Shown piece by piece: positions 49,889-61,710 of a stretch of DNA of 64,000 nucleotides. Source of the DNA: Petrolisthes cinctipes (Eukaryota; Arthropoda; Malacostraca; Decapoda; Porcellanidae); assembly GCA_033782935.1 (NCBI GenBank), contig JAWQEG010000129.1, forward strand, positions 1,121,001-1,185,000. The letters are read 5' to 3'. Position 1 is the stretch's first letter. Each line of letters begins with the position of its first letter. The notes under the pieces are model-generated. The model worked only from the letters and a program-made list of their open reading frames with translations, searched no databases and was not told where the DNA came from. The position numbers were made by a program, and so were the translations under genes.

Positions 49889-51400
49889 AACACGGAGTAG
49901 GCATGTACAGATCGCTTCTGGGACCCCAAAATATTGAATTTTCGGGTGTTTAGGGCCAGAATTTGAGATATAAACGGGTACAGAAGATGCATGCACATAT
50001 CGACTTTTGGGCACCTAAAAGATCGATTTTCAGTATATTTTTAGCCTGTATTTTGAAAATACTCTAACACGGAGTAGGCATGTACAGATCCCTTCCGGGA
50101 CCCCTAATTATCGAATTTTCGGGTGTTTTGGGACTGAATTTGAGATATCGACTTTTTGGCACCTAAAAGATCGATTTTTAGCATGCTTTTAGCTTATATT
50201 TTGAAAATATTCTAGCACTGAGTAGGCATGTACAGATTGCTTCTGGGACCCCAAAATATCGAATTTTCGGGTGTTTTGAGGCTGAGTTTGAGATATAAAC
50301 GGGTACAGAAGATACATTCACATATCGACTTTTGGGCACCTAAAAGATCGATTTTCAGTATGTTTTTGGCCTGTATTTTGAAAATACTCTAACACGGAGT
50401 AGGCATGTACAGATCGTTTCTAGGACCCCTAAATATCGAATTTTCGGGTGTTTTGGGCCTTAATTTGAGATATCGACTTTTTGGCACCTAAAATATCGAT
50501 TTTTAGCATGTTTTTAGCCTATATTTTGAAAATATTCTAGCACTGAGTAGGCATGTACAGATTGCTTCTGGGACCCCAAAATATTGAATTTTCGGGTGTT
50601 TTGAGCCTGAATTTGAGATATAAACGGGTACAGAAGATGCATGCACATATCGACTTTTGGGCACCTAAAATATCGATTTTCAGCATGTTTTTTGCCTATA
50701 TTTTGAAAATATTCTAGCACTGAGTAGGCATGTACAGACCGCTTCTGGGACCCCAAGATTTCGAATTTTCGGGTGTTTTGAGCCAGAATTTGAGATATAA
50801 ACGGGTACTGAAGATGCATGCACATATCGACTTTTGGGCACCTAAAACATCGATTTTGAGCATGTTTTGGGCCTGTATTTTGTAAATACTCTAACACGGG
50901 GTAGGCATGTACAGATCGCTTCTGGGACCCCAAAATATCGAATTTTCGGGTGTTTTGGGCCTGAATTTGAGATATCGCCTTTACGCACCTAAAATATCGA
51001 TTTTTAGCATGTTTTGAGCCTATATTTTGAAAATATTCTAGCATTGATTAGGCATGTACAGATCGCTTCTGGGACCCCAAAATATCGAATTTTCGGGTGT
51101 TTTGAGCCTGAATTTGAGATATAAAAGAGTATAGATGATGCATACACATATTGACTTTGGGCACCAAAAATATCGATTTCCAGAGTGTTTTGGGCCTGTA
51201 TTTTGAAAATACTCTAACACGGAGTAGGCATATACAGATCGCTTCTGGGACCCCTAAATATCGAATTTTCGGGTGTTTTGGGACTGAATTTGAGATATCA
51301 ACTTTTTGGCACCTAAAATATCGATTTGCAGCATGTTTTGAGCTTTTATTTTGAAAATATTCTAGCACTGAGTAAGCATGTACAGATCGCTTCTGGGACC
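49889..51400. repeat. Segment E, copy 2
   Basis: Same marker order as copy 1, plus one additional S2 monomer at 50905-51051 (147 bp), which accounts for the offset change from 2654 to 2801. Copy 1 either lost it or never had it; the related segments at 26.8-27.1 and 46.2-46.6 kb do have it, so loss in copy 1 is more likely. Confidence 0.82.
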
Positions 51401-52199
51401 CCAAAATATCGAATTTTCGGGTGTTTTGAGCCTGAATTTGATATATAAACGAGTACAGAAGATGCATGCACATATCGACTTTTAGGCACCTAAAATATCA
51501 ATTTTGAGCATCTTTTGAGTCTATATTTTGAAAACATTCTAGCACTGAGTAGGCATATACAGATCGCTTCTGGGACCCCAAAATATCGAATTTTCGGGAG
51601 TTTAGGGCCAGAATTTGAGATATAAACGGTTACAGAAGATGCATGCACATATCGACTTTTGGGCACCAAAAATATCGATTTCAGCATGTTTTTGGGCTTG
51701 AATTTTGAAAATACTCTAACACGGAGTAGGCATGTACAGATCGCTTCTGGGACCCCAAAATATCGAATTTTCGGGTGTTTTGAGCCTCAATTTGAGATAT
51801 AAACGAGTATAGAAGATGCATACACATATTGACTTTGTGCACCAAAAATATCGATTTCCAGAGTGTTTTGGACCTGAATTTTGAAAATACTCTAACATGG
51901 AGTAGGCATGTACAGATCGCTTCTGGGACCCCAAAATATCGAATTTTCGGGTGTTTAGGGCCAGAATTTGAGATATAAACGGTTACAGAAGATGCATGCA
52001 CATATCGACTTTTGGGCACCTAAAAGATCGATTTTCAGTATGTTTTTGGCCTGTATTTTGAAAATACTCTAACACGGAGTAGGCATGTACAGATCGCTTC
52101 TGGGAACCCAAAATTTCGAATTTTCGGGTGTTTTGAGCCTGAATTTGAGATATAAACGGGTAATTAAGATGCATGCACATATCGACTTTTGGGCACCTA
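51401..52199. repeat. Mosaic monomers
   Basis: 51490-51700 resembles 53.86-54.06 kb (GGGAGTTTAGGG, AACGGTTACAG, ATCGATTTCAGCATG with a lost T). 51716-52019 resembles 28.27-28.57 and 54.25-54.55 kb. 52.1 kb reads GGTAATTAAGATGC, a private change. Confidence 0.6.
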
Positions 52200-53405
52200 A
52201 AACATCGATTTTGAGCATGTTTTGGGCCTGTATTTTGTAAATACTCTAACACGGGGTAGGCATGTACAGATCGCTTCTGGGACCCCAAAATATCGAATTT
52301 TCGGGTGTGTTGTGCCTGAATTTGAGATATCGCCTTTACGCACCTAAAATATCGATTTTTTGCGTGTTTTGAGCCTATATTTTGAAAATATTCTAGCATT
52401 GATTAGGCATGTACAGATCGCTTCTGGGACCCCAAAATATCGAATTTTCGGGTGTTTTGAGCCTGAATTTGAGATATAAACGAGTACAGAAGATGCATGC
52501 ACATATCGACTTTTGGGCACCTAAAATATCGATTTTGAGCATGTTTTGAGCCTATATTTTGAAAACATTCTAGCACTGAGTAGGCATGTACAGATCGCTT
52601 CTTAGACCCCAAAATATCGAATTTTCGGGTGTTTTGAGCCTGAATTTGATATATAAACGAGTATAGAAGATGCATACACATATTGACTTTGGGCACCAAA
52701 AATATCGATTTCCAGAGTGTTTTGGGCCTGTATTTTGAAAATACTCTAACACGGAGTAGGCATATACAGATCGCTTCTGGGACCCCTAAATATCGAATTT
52801 TCGGGTGTTTTGGGACTGAATTTGAGATAACTTTTTGGCACCTAAAATATCGATTTGCAGCATGTTTTGAGCTTTTATTTTGAAAATATTCTAGCACTGA
52901 GTAGGCATGTACAGATCGCTTCTGGCACCCCAAAATATCGAATTTTCGGGTGTTTTGAGCTTGAATTTGAGATATAAACGAGTACAGAAGATGCATGCAC
53001 ATATCGACTTTTGGGCACCTAAAATATCGATTTTGAGCATGTTTTCAGCCTATATTTTGAAAACATTCTAGCACTGAGTAGGCATGTACAGATCGCTTCT
53101 GGGACCCAAAAATATCGAATTTTCGGGTGTTTAGGGCCAGAATTTGAGATATAAACGGGTACAGAAGATGCATGCACATATCGACTTTTGGGCACCTAAA
53201 AGATCGATTTTCAGTATTTTTTGGCCTGTATTTTGAAAATACTCTGACACGGGGTAGGCATGTACAGATCGCTTCTGGAACCCCTAAATATCGAATTTTC
53301 GGGTGTTTTGGGACTGAATTTGAGATAGCGACTTTTTGGCACCTAAAAGATCGATTTTTAGCATGTTTTTAGCCTATATTTTGAAAATATTCTAGCACTG
53401 AGTAG
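52200..53405. repeat. Segment D, copy 2
   Basis: This matches 31080-32290. It has a 3-bp deletion, GAGATAACTTTTTGG for GAGATATCGACTTTTTGG, at about 52829, TTTTTTTGCGTG at 52358, and CAGTATTTTTTGGCC at 53212. Its last third also equals the opening of the 1856-bp unit. Confidence 0.8.
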
Positions 53406-54080
53406 GCATGTACAGATCGCTTCTGGGACCCCAAAATATCTTATTTTCGGGTGTTTTGAGGCTGAATTTGAGATATAAACGAGTATAGAAGATGCATACA
53501 CATATTTACTTTGGGCACCAAAAATATCGATTTTCAGCATGTTTTGGGCCTGAATTTTGAAAATACTCTAACACGGAGTAGCCATGTACAGATCGCTTCC
53601 GGGACCCCAAAATATCGAATTTTCGGGTGTTTTGAGCCTGAATTTGAGATATAAACGGGTACTGAAGATGCATGCACATATCGACTTTTGGGCACCTAAA
53701 ACATCGATTTTGAGCATGTTTTGGGCCTGTATTTTGTACGTACTCTAACACGGAGTAGGCATGTACAGATCGCTTCTGGGACCTCTAAATATCGAATTTT
53801 CGGGTGTTTTGGGCCTGAAATTGAGATATCGCCTTTACGCAATTAAAATATCGATTTTTAGCATGTTTTGAGCCTATATTTTGAAAATATTCTAGCACTG
53901 AGTAGGCATGTACAGATCGCTTCTGGGACCCCAAAATATCGAATTTTCGGGAGTTTAGGGCCAGAATTTGAGATATAAACGGTTACAGAAGATGCATACA
54001 CATATCGACTTTTGGGCACCAAAAATATCGATTTCAGCATGTTTTGGGTTTGAATTTTGAAAATACTCTAACACGGAGTA
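53406..54080. repeat. Mosaic monomers
   Basis: These are units with ATATCTTATTTTCGGG (53437), GTAGCCATGTAC, TTTTGTACGTACTC (53735), the ACGCAATTAAAATATCG S2 unit and the ATCGATTTCAGCATG unit. They share order with 49.76-49.89 and 51.5-51.7 kb. Confidence 0.6.
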
Positions 54081-56630
54081 GGCATGTACAGATCGCTTCT
54101 GGGACCCCAAAATATAGAATTTTCGGGTGTTTTGAGCATGAATTTGAGATATAAACGAGTACAGAAGATGCATGCACATATCGATTTTTGGGCACCTAAA
54201 ATATCGATTTTGAGCATGTTTCAAGCCTATATTTTGAAAACATTCTAGCACTGAGTAGGCATGTACAGATCGTTTCTGGGACCCCAAAATATCGAATTTT
54301 CGGGTGTTTTGAGCCTGAATTTGAGATATAAACGAGTATAGAAGATGCATACACATATTGACTTTGGCCACCAAAAATATCGATTTCCAGAGTGTTTTGG
54401 ACCTGAATTTTGAAAATACTCTAACATGGAGTAGGCATGTACAGATCGCTTCTGGGACCCCAAAATAACGAATTTTCGGGTGTTTAGGGCCAGAATTTGA
54501 GATATAAACGGTTACAGAAGATGCATGCACATATCGACTTTTGGGCACCTAAAAGATCGATTTTCAGTATGTTTCTGGCCTGTATTTCGAAAATACTCTA
54601 ACACGGAGTAGGCATGTACAGATCGCTTCTGGGACCCCAAAATATCGAATTTTCGGGTGTTTTGAGCCTGAATTTGAGATATAAACGGGTACTGAAGATG
54701 CATGCACATATCGCATTTTGGGCACCTAAAACATCGATTTTGAGCATATTTTGGGCCTGTATCTTGAAAATACTCTAACACGGAGTAGGCATGTACAGAT
54801 CGCTTCTGGGACTCCAAAATATCGAATTTTCGGGTGTTTTGGGCCTGAATTTGAGATATCGCCTCTACGCACCTAAAATATCGATTTTTAGCATGTTTTG
54901 AGCTTTAATTTTGAAAATATTCTAGCACTGAGTAGGCATGTACAGATCGCTTCTGGGACCCCAAAATATCGAATTTTCGGGTGTTTTGAGCTTGAATTTG
55001 AGATATAAACGAGTACAGAAGATGCATGCACATATCGACTTTTGGGCACCTAAAATATCGATTTTGAACATGTTTTGAGCCTATATTTTGAAAACATTCT
55101 AGCAATGAGTAGACATGTACAGATCGCTTCTGGGACCCAAAAATATCGGATTTTCGGGTGTGTTGAGCCTGAGTTTGAGATATAAACGGGTACTGAAGAT
55201 GCATGCACATATCGCCTTTTTGGCACTTAAAACATCGATTTTGAGCATGTTTTAGGCCTGTATTTTGAAAGTACTCTAGCACGGAGTAGGCATGTACAGA
55301 TCGCTTCATTGACCCCTAAATATCGAATTTTTGGGTGTTTTGGGACTGAATTTGAGATATCGACTTTTTGGCACCTTAAAGATCGATTTTTAGCATGTTT
55401 TTAGCCTATATTTTGAAAATATTCAAGCACTGAGTAGGCATGTACAGATTGCTTCGTGGACCCCAAAATATTGAATTTTCGGGTGTTTTGAGCCTGAATT
55501 TGAGATATAAACGGGTACAGAAGATACATGCACATATTGACTTTGGGCATCTAAAATATCGATTTTCAGCATGTTTTCGGGATGTATTTTGAAAATACTC
55601 TAACACGGAGTAGGCATGTACAGATCGCTTCTGGGAAACAAAATATCGAATTTTCGGGTGTTTTGAGCCTGAATTTGAGATATAAACGGGTACTGAAGAT
55701 GCATGCACATATCGACTTTTGGGCACCTAAAGCATCGATTTTGAGCATGTTTTGGGCCTGTATTTTGTAAATACTCTAACACGGAGTAGGCATGTACAGA
55801 TCGCTTCTGGGACCCCAAAATATCGAATTTTCGGGTGTTTTGGGCCTGAATTTGAGATATCCCCTTTACGCACCTAAAATATCGATTTTTAGCATGTTTT
55901 GAGCCTATATTTTAAAAATATTCTAGCACTGAGTAGGCATGTACAGATCGCTTCTGGGACCCCAAAATATCGAGTTTTCGGGTGTTTTGAGCCTGAATTT
56001 GAGATATAAACGAGTGCAGAAGATGCATGCACATATCGACATTTGGGCACCTAAAATATCGATTTTGAGCATGTTTTAAGCCTATATTTTGAAAACATTC
56101 TAGCACTGAGTAGGCATGTACAGATCGCTTCTGGGACCCCAAAATATCGAATTTTCGGGTGTTTTGAGCCTAAATTTGAGATATAAACGAGTATAGAAGA
56201 TGCATACACATATTGACTTTGGGCACCAAAAATATCGATTTTCAGCATGTTTTGGGCCTGAATTTTGAAAATACTCTAACACGGAGTAGGCATGTACAGA
56301 TCGCTTCTGGGACCCCAAAATATTTAATTTTCGGGTGTTTAGGGCCAGAATTTGAGATATAAACGGGTACAAAAGATACATGCACATATCGACTTTTGGG
56401 CACCTAAAAGATCGATTTTCAGTATATTTTTAGCCTGTATTTTGAAAATACTCTAACACGGAGTAGGCATGTACAGATCCCTTCCGGGACCCCTAATTAT
56501 CGAATTTTCGGGTGTTTTGGGAATGAATTTGAGATATCGACTTTTTGGCACCTAAAAGATCGATTTTGAGCATGTTTTTAGACTATATTTTGAAAATATT
56601 CTAGCACTGAGTAGGCATGTACAGATTGCT
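54081..56630. repeat. Segment B, copy 2
   Basis: This is the downstream twin of 28105-30480, with one more L monomer (the ATCGGATTTTCGGGTGTG unit near 55130). From about 54.5 to 55.9 kb it is also a single copy of the 1678-bp HOR type, with the CTTCTGGGAAACAAAAT haplotype. It ends after the TTCCGGGACCCCTAATTATCG S1 unit (56479). Confidence 0.82.
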
Positions 56631-57277
56631 TCTGGGACCGTAAAATATTGAATTTTCTGGTGTTTTGAGCCTAAATTTGAGATATCAACGGGTACAGAAG
56701 ATACATGCACATATTGACTTTGGGCATCTAAAATATCGATTTTCAGCATGTTTTGGGCATGTATTTTGAAAATACTCTAACACGGAGTAGGCATGTACAG
56801 ATCGCTTCTGGGACCCCAAAGTATCGAATTTTCGGGTGTTTTAAGCCTGAATATGAGATATAAACGGGTACTGAAGATGCATGCACATATCGACTGTAGG
56901 GCACCTAAAACATCGATTTTGAGCATGTTTTGGGCCTGTATTTTGAAAATACTCTAACACGGAGTAGGCATGTACAGATCGCTTCTGGGACCCCAAAATA
57001 TCGAATTTTCGGGTGTTTTGGGCCTGAAATTGAGATATAAACGAGTACAGAAGATGCATGCACATATCGACTTTTGAACCCCTTAAATATCGATTTTGAG
57101 CATGTTTTGAGCCTATATTTTGAAAACATTCTAGCACTGAGTAGGCATGTACAGATCGCTTCTGGGACCCCAAAATATCGAATTTTCGGGTGTTTAGGGC
57201 CAGAATTTGAGATATCGCCTTTACGCACCTAAAATATCGATTTTTAGCATGTTTTAAGCCTATATTTTGAAAATATT
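56631..57277. repeat. Mosaic monomers
   Basis: L units with private changes, including GGGACCGTAAAAT (also at 62229), GATATCAACGGG, CGACTGTAGGGC, and CTTTTGAACCCCTTAAATATCG at 57071. No HOR order is visible. Confidence 0.6.
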
Positions 57278-58484
57278 CTAGCACTGAGTAGGCATGTACA
57301 GATCGCTTCTGGGACCCAAAAATATCGAATTTTCGGGTGTTTTGAGCCTGAATTTGAGATATAAACGAGTATAGAAGATGCATACACATATTGACTTTGG
57401 GCACCAAAAATATCGATTTCCAGAGTGTTTTGGACCTGAATTTTGAAAATACTCTAACATGGAGTAGGCATGTACAGATCGCTTCTGGGACCCCAAAATA
57501 TCGAATTTTCGGGTGTTTAGGGCCAGAATTTGAGATATAAACGGTTACAGAAGATGCATGCACATATCGACTTTTGGGCACCTAAAAGATCTATTTTCAG
57601 TATGTTTTTGGCCTGTATTTTGAAAATACTCTAACACGGAGTAGGCATGTAGAGATCGCTTCTGGGACCCCAAAATATAGAATTTTCGGGTGTTTTGAGC
57701 CTGAATTTGAGATATAAACGAGTACAGAAGATGCATGCACATATCGATTTTTGGGCACCTAAAATATCGATTTTGAGCATGTTTTAAGCCTATATTTTGA
57801 AAACATTCTAGCACTGAGTAGGCATGTACAGATCGCTTCTGGGACCCCAAAATATCGAATTTTCGGGTGTTTTGAGCCTGAATTTGAGATATAAACGAGT
57901 ATAGAAGATGCATACACATATTGACTTTGGGCACCAAAAATATCGATTTCCAGAGTGTTTTGGACCTGAATTTTGAAAATACTCTAACATGGAGTAGGCA
58001 TGTACAGATCGCTTCTGGGACCCCAAAATATCGAATTTTCGGGTGTTTAGGGCCAGAATTTGAGATATAAACGGTTACAGAAGATGCATGCACATATCGA
58101 CTTTTGGGCACCTAAAAGATCGATTTTCAGTATGTTTTAGGGCTGAATTTTGAAAATACTCTAACACGGAGTAGCCATGTACAGATCGCTTCTGGGACCC
58201 CAAAATATCGAATTTTCGGGTGTTTTGAACCTGAATTTGAGATATAAACGGGTACTGAAGATGCATGCACATATCGACTTTTGGGCACCTAAAACATCGA
58301 TTTTGAGCATGTTTTGGGCCTGTAATTTGTAAGTACTCTAACACGGAGTAGGCATGTACAGATCGCTTCTGGGACCCCAAAATATCGAATTTTCGGGTGT
58401 TTTGGGCCTGAATTTGAGATATCGCCTTTACGCACCTAAAATATCGATTTTTAGCATGTTCTAAGCCTATATTTTGAAAATATT
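57278..58484. repeat. 1207-bp nested higher-order repeat, copy 1
   Basis: The unit consists of a 530-bp part (three L monomers) and a 677-bp part (three L plus one short), both starting with the same TTTCCAGAGTG / CTCTAACATGGAG / GTTTAGGGCCAG / AACGGTTACAG run. That run therefore appears at 57278, 57808, 58485 and 59015, alternately 530 and 677 bp apart. Other markers are AATATAGAATTTTC, AAAGATCTATTTTC and GTAGCCATGTAC. Confidence 0.88.
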
Positions 58485-59691
58485 CTAGCACTGAGTAGGC
58501 ATGTACAGATCGCTTCTGGGACCCCAAAATATCGAATTTTCGGGTGTTTTGAGCCTGAATTTGAGATATAAACGAGTATAGAAGATGCATACACATATTG
58601 ACTTTGGGCACCAAAAATATCGATTTCCAGAGTGTTTTGGACCTGAATTTTGAAAATACTCTAACATGGAGTAGGCATGTACAGATCGCTTCTGGGACCC
58701 CAAAATATCAAATTTTCGGGTGTTTAGGGCCAGAATTTGAGATATAAACGGTTACAGAAGATGCATGCACATATCGACTTTTGGGCACCTAAAAGATCTA
58801 TTTTCAGTATGTTTTTGGCCTGTATTTTGAAAATACTCTAACACGGAGTAGGAATGTACAGATCGCTTCTGGGACCCCAAAATATAGAATTTTCGGGTGT
58901 TTTGAGCCTGAATTTGAGATATAAACGAGTACAGAAGATGCATGCACATATCGATTTTTGGGCACCTAAAATATCGATTTTGAGCATGTTTTAAGCCTAT
59001 ATTTTGAAAACATTCTAGCACTGAGTAGGCATGTACAGATCGCTTCTGGGACCCCAAAATATCGAATTTTCGGGTGTTTTGAGCCTGAATTTGAGATATA
59101 AACGAGTATAGAAGATGCATACACATATTGACTTTGGGCACCAAAAATATCGATTTCCAGAGTGTTTTGGACCTGAATTTTGAAAATACTCTAACATGGA
59201 GTAGGCATGTACAGGTCGCTTCTGGGACCCCAAAATATCGAATTTTCGGGTGTTTAGGGCCAGAATATGAGATATAAACGGTTACAGAAGATGCATGCAC
59301 ATATCGACTTTTGGGCACCTAAAAGATCGATTTTCAGTATGTTTTGGGCCTGAATTTTGAAAATACTCTAACACGGAGTAGCCATGTACAGATCGCTTCT
59401 GGGACCCCAAAATATCGAATTTTCGGGTGTTTTGAGCCTGAATTTGAGATATAAACGGGTACTGAAGATGCATGCACATATCGACTTTTGGGCACCTAAA
59501 ACATCGATTTTGAGCATGTTTTGGGCCTGTATTTTGTAAGTACTCTAACACGGAGTAGGCATGTACAGATCGCTTCTGGGACCCCAAAATATCGAATTTT
59601 CGGGTGTTTTGGGCCTGAATTTGAGATATCGCCTTTACGCACCTAAAATATCGATTTTTAGCATGTTTTAAGCCTATATTTTGAAAATATT
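58485..59691. repeat. 1207-bp nested higher-order repeat, copy 2
   Basis: This copy is almost identical to copy 1, with point differences such as ATATCAAATTTTC at 58706, AGGAATGTACAG at 58851, GTACAGGTCGC at 59210 and GAATATGAGATAT at 59264. Confidence 0.88.
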
Positions 59692-60869
59692 CTAGCACTG
59701 AGTAGGCATGTACAGATCGCTTCTGGGACCCCAAAATATCGAATTTTCGGGTGTTTTGAGCCTGAATTTGAGATATAAACGAGTATAGAAGATGCATACA
59801 CATATTGACTTTGGGCACCAAAAATATCGATTTTCAGAGTGTTTTGGACCTGAATTTTGAAAATACTCTAACATGGAGTAGGCATGTACAGATCGCTTCT
59901 GGGACCCCAAAATATCGAATTTTCGGGTGTTTTGGGCCTGAATTTGAGATATCGCCTTTACTCACCAAAAATATCGATTTTTAGCATGTTTTGAGCCTAT
60001 ATTTTGAAAATATACCAAAACTAAGTAGGCATGTACAGATCGCTTCTGGGCCCCTAAAATATCGAATTTTCGGGTGTTTTGAGCTTGAATTTGAGATATA
60101 AACGAGTACAGAAGATGCATGCACATATCGACTTTTAAACCCCTAAAATATCGATTTTGAGCATGTTTTGAGCCTATATTTTGAAAACATTCTAGCATTG
60201 AGTAGGCATGTACAGATCGCTTCTGGGACCCCAAAATATCGAGTTTTCGGGTGTTTTGGGCCAGAATTTGAGATATAAACGGGCACAGAAGATGCATGTA
60301 CATATCGACTTTTTGGCACCTAAAAGATCGATTTTCAGTATGTTTTTGGCCTGTATTTTGAAAATACTCTGACACGGAGTAGGCATGTACAGATCGCTTC
60401 TGGAACCCCTAAATATCGAATTTTCGGGTGTTTAGGGACAGAATTTGAGATATAAACGGGTACAGAAGATGCATGCACATATCGACTTTTGGAAACCTAA
60501 AAGATTGATTTTCAGTATGTTTTGGGCCTGAATTTTAAAAATACTCTAACACGGAGTAGCCATGTACAGATCGCTTCTGGGACCCCAAAATATCGAATTT
60601 TCGGGTGTTTTGACCCTGAATTTGAGATATAAACGGGTACTGAAGATGCATGCACAAATCGACTTTTGGGCACCTAAAACATCGATTTTGAGCATGTTTT
60701 GGGCCTGTATTTTGTAAGTACTCTAACACGGAGTAGGCATGTACAGATCGCTTCTGGGACCCCAAAATGTCGAATTTTCGGGTGTTTTGTGCCTGAATTT
60801 GAGATATCGCCTTTACGCACCTAAAATATCGATTTTTAGCATGTTTTAAGCCTATATTTTGAAAATATT
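59692..60869. repeat. 1178-bp variant of the nested unit, copy 3
   Basis: It opens and closes like copies 1 and 2, but the middle is different: an S2 unit with CTTTACTCACCAAAAATATCG, ATATACCAAAACTAAGTAGG, CTTCTGGGCCCCTAAAAT and CTTTTAAACCCCTAAAAT. The length fits five L plus two short monomers, against six plus one in the 1207-bp form. Confidence 0.82.
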
Positions 60870-61710
60870 CTAGCACTGAGTAGGCATGTACAGATCGCTT
60901 CTGGGACCCCAAAATATCGAATTTTCGGGTGTTTTGAGCCTGAATTTGAGATATAAACGAGTATAGAAGATGCATACACATATTGACTTTGGGCACCAAA
61001 AATATCGATTTTCAGAGTGTTTTGGACCTGAATTTTGAAAATACTCTAACATGGAGTAGGCATGTACAGATCACTTCTGGGACCCCAAAATATCGAATTT
61101 TCGGGTGTTTTGGGCCTGAATTTGAGATATCGCCTTTACTCACCAAAAATATCGATTTTTAGCATGTTTTGAGCCTATATTTTGAAAATATACCAACACT
61201 AAGTAGGCATGTACAGATCGCTTCTGGGCCCCTAAAATATCGAATTTTCGGGTGTTTTGAGCTTGAATTTGAGATATAAACGAGTACAGAAGATGCATGC
61301 ACATATCGACTTTTGAACCCCTAAAATATCGATTTTGAGCATGTTTTGAGCCTATATTTTGAAAACATTCTAGCATTGAGTAGGCATGTACAGATCGCTT
61401 CTGGGACCCAAAAATATCGAGTTTTCGGGTGTTTTGGGCCAGAATTTGAGATATAAACGGGTACAGAAGATGCATGTACATATCGACTTTTTGGCATCTA
61501 AACGATCGATTTTCAGTATGTTTTTGGCCTGTATTTTGAAAATACTCTGACACGGAGTAGGCATGTACAGATCGCTTCTGGAACCCCTAAATATCGAATT
61601 TTCGGGTGTTTAGGGCCAGAATTTGAGATATAAACGGGTACTGAAGATGCATGCACATATCGACTTTTGGAAACCTAAAAGATTGATTTTCGGTATGTTT
61701 TGGGCCTGTA
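60870..61710. repeat. 1178-bp variant of the nested unit, copy 4 (partial)
   Basis: This copy repeats copy 3 at +1178 with TATACCAACACTAAGTAGG, CTTCTGGGCCCCTAAAAT, CTTTTGAACCCCTAAAAT and GGAAACCTAAAAGATTG, and stops after that last unit. Confidence 0.82.

Noticed and set aside
28105..56630. Assembly artefact as the explanation for the long-range pairs
   Set aside because: Not excluded, but the pairs differ by an exact monomer, a 3-bp deletion and many point changes, which argues against simple duplication of the same reads. Read mapping would decide.
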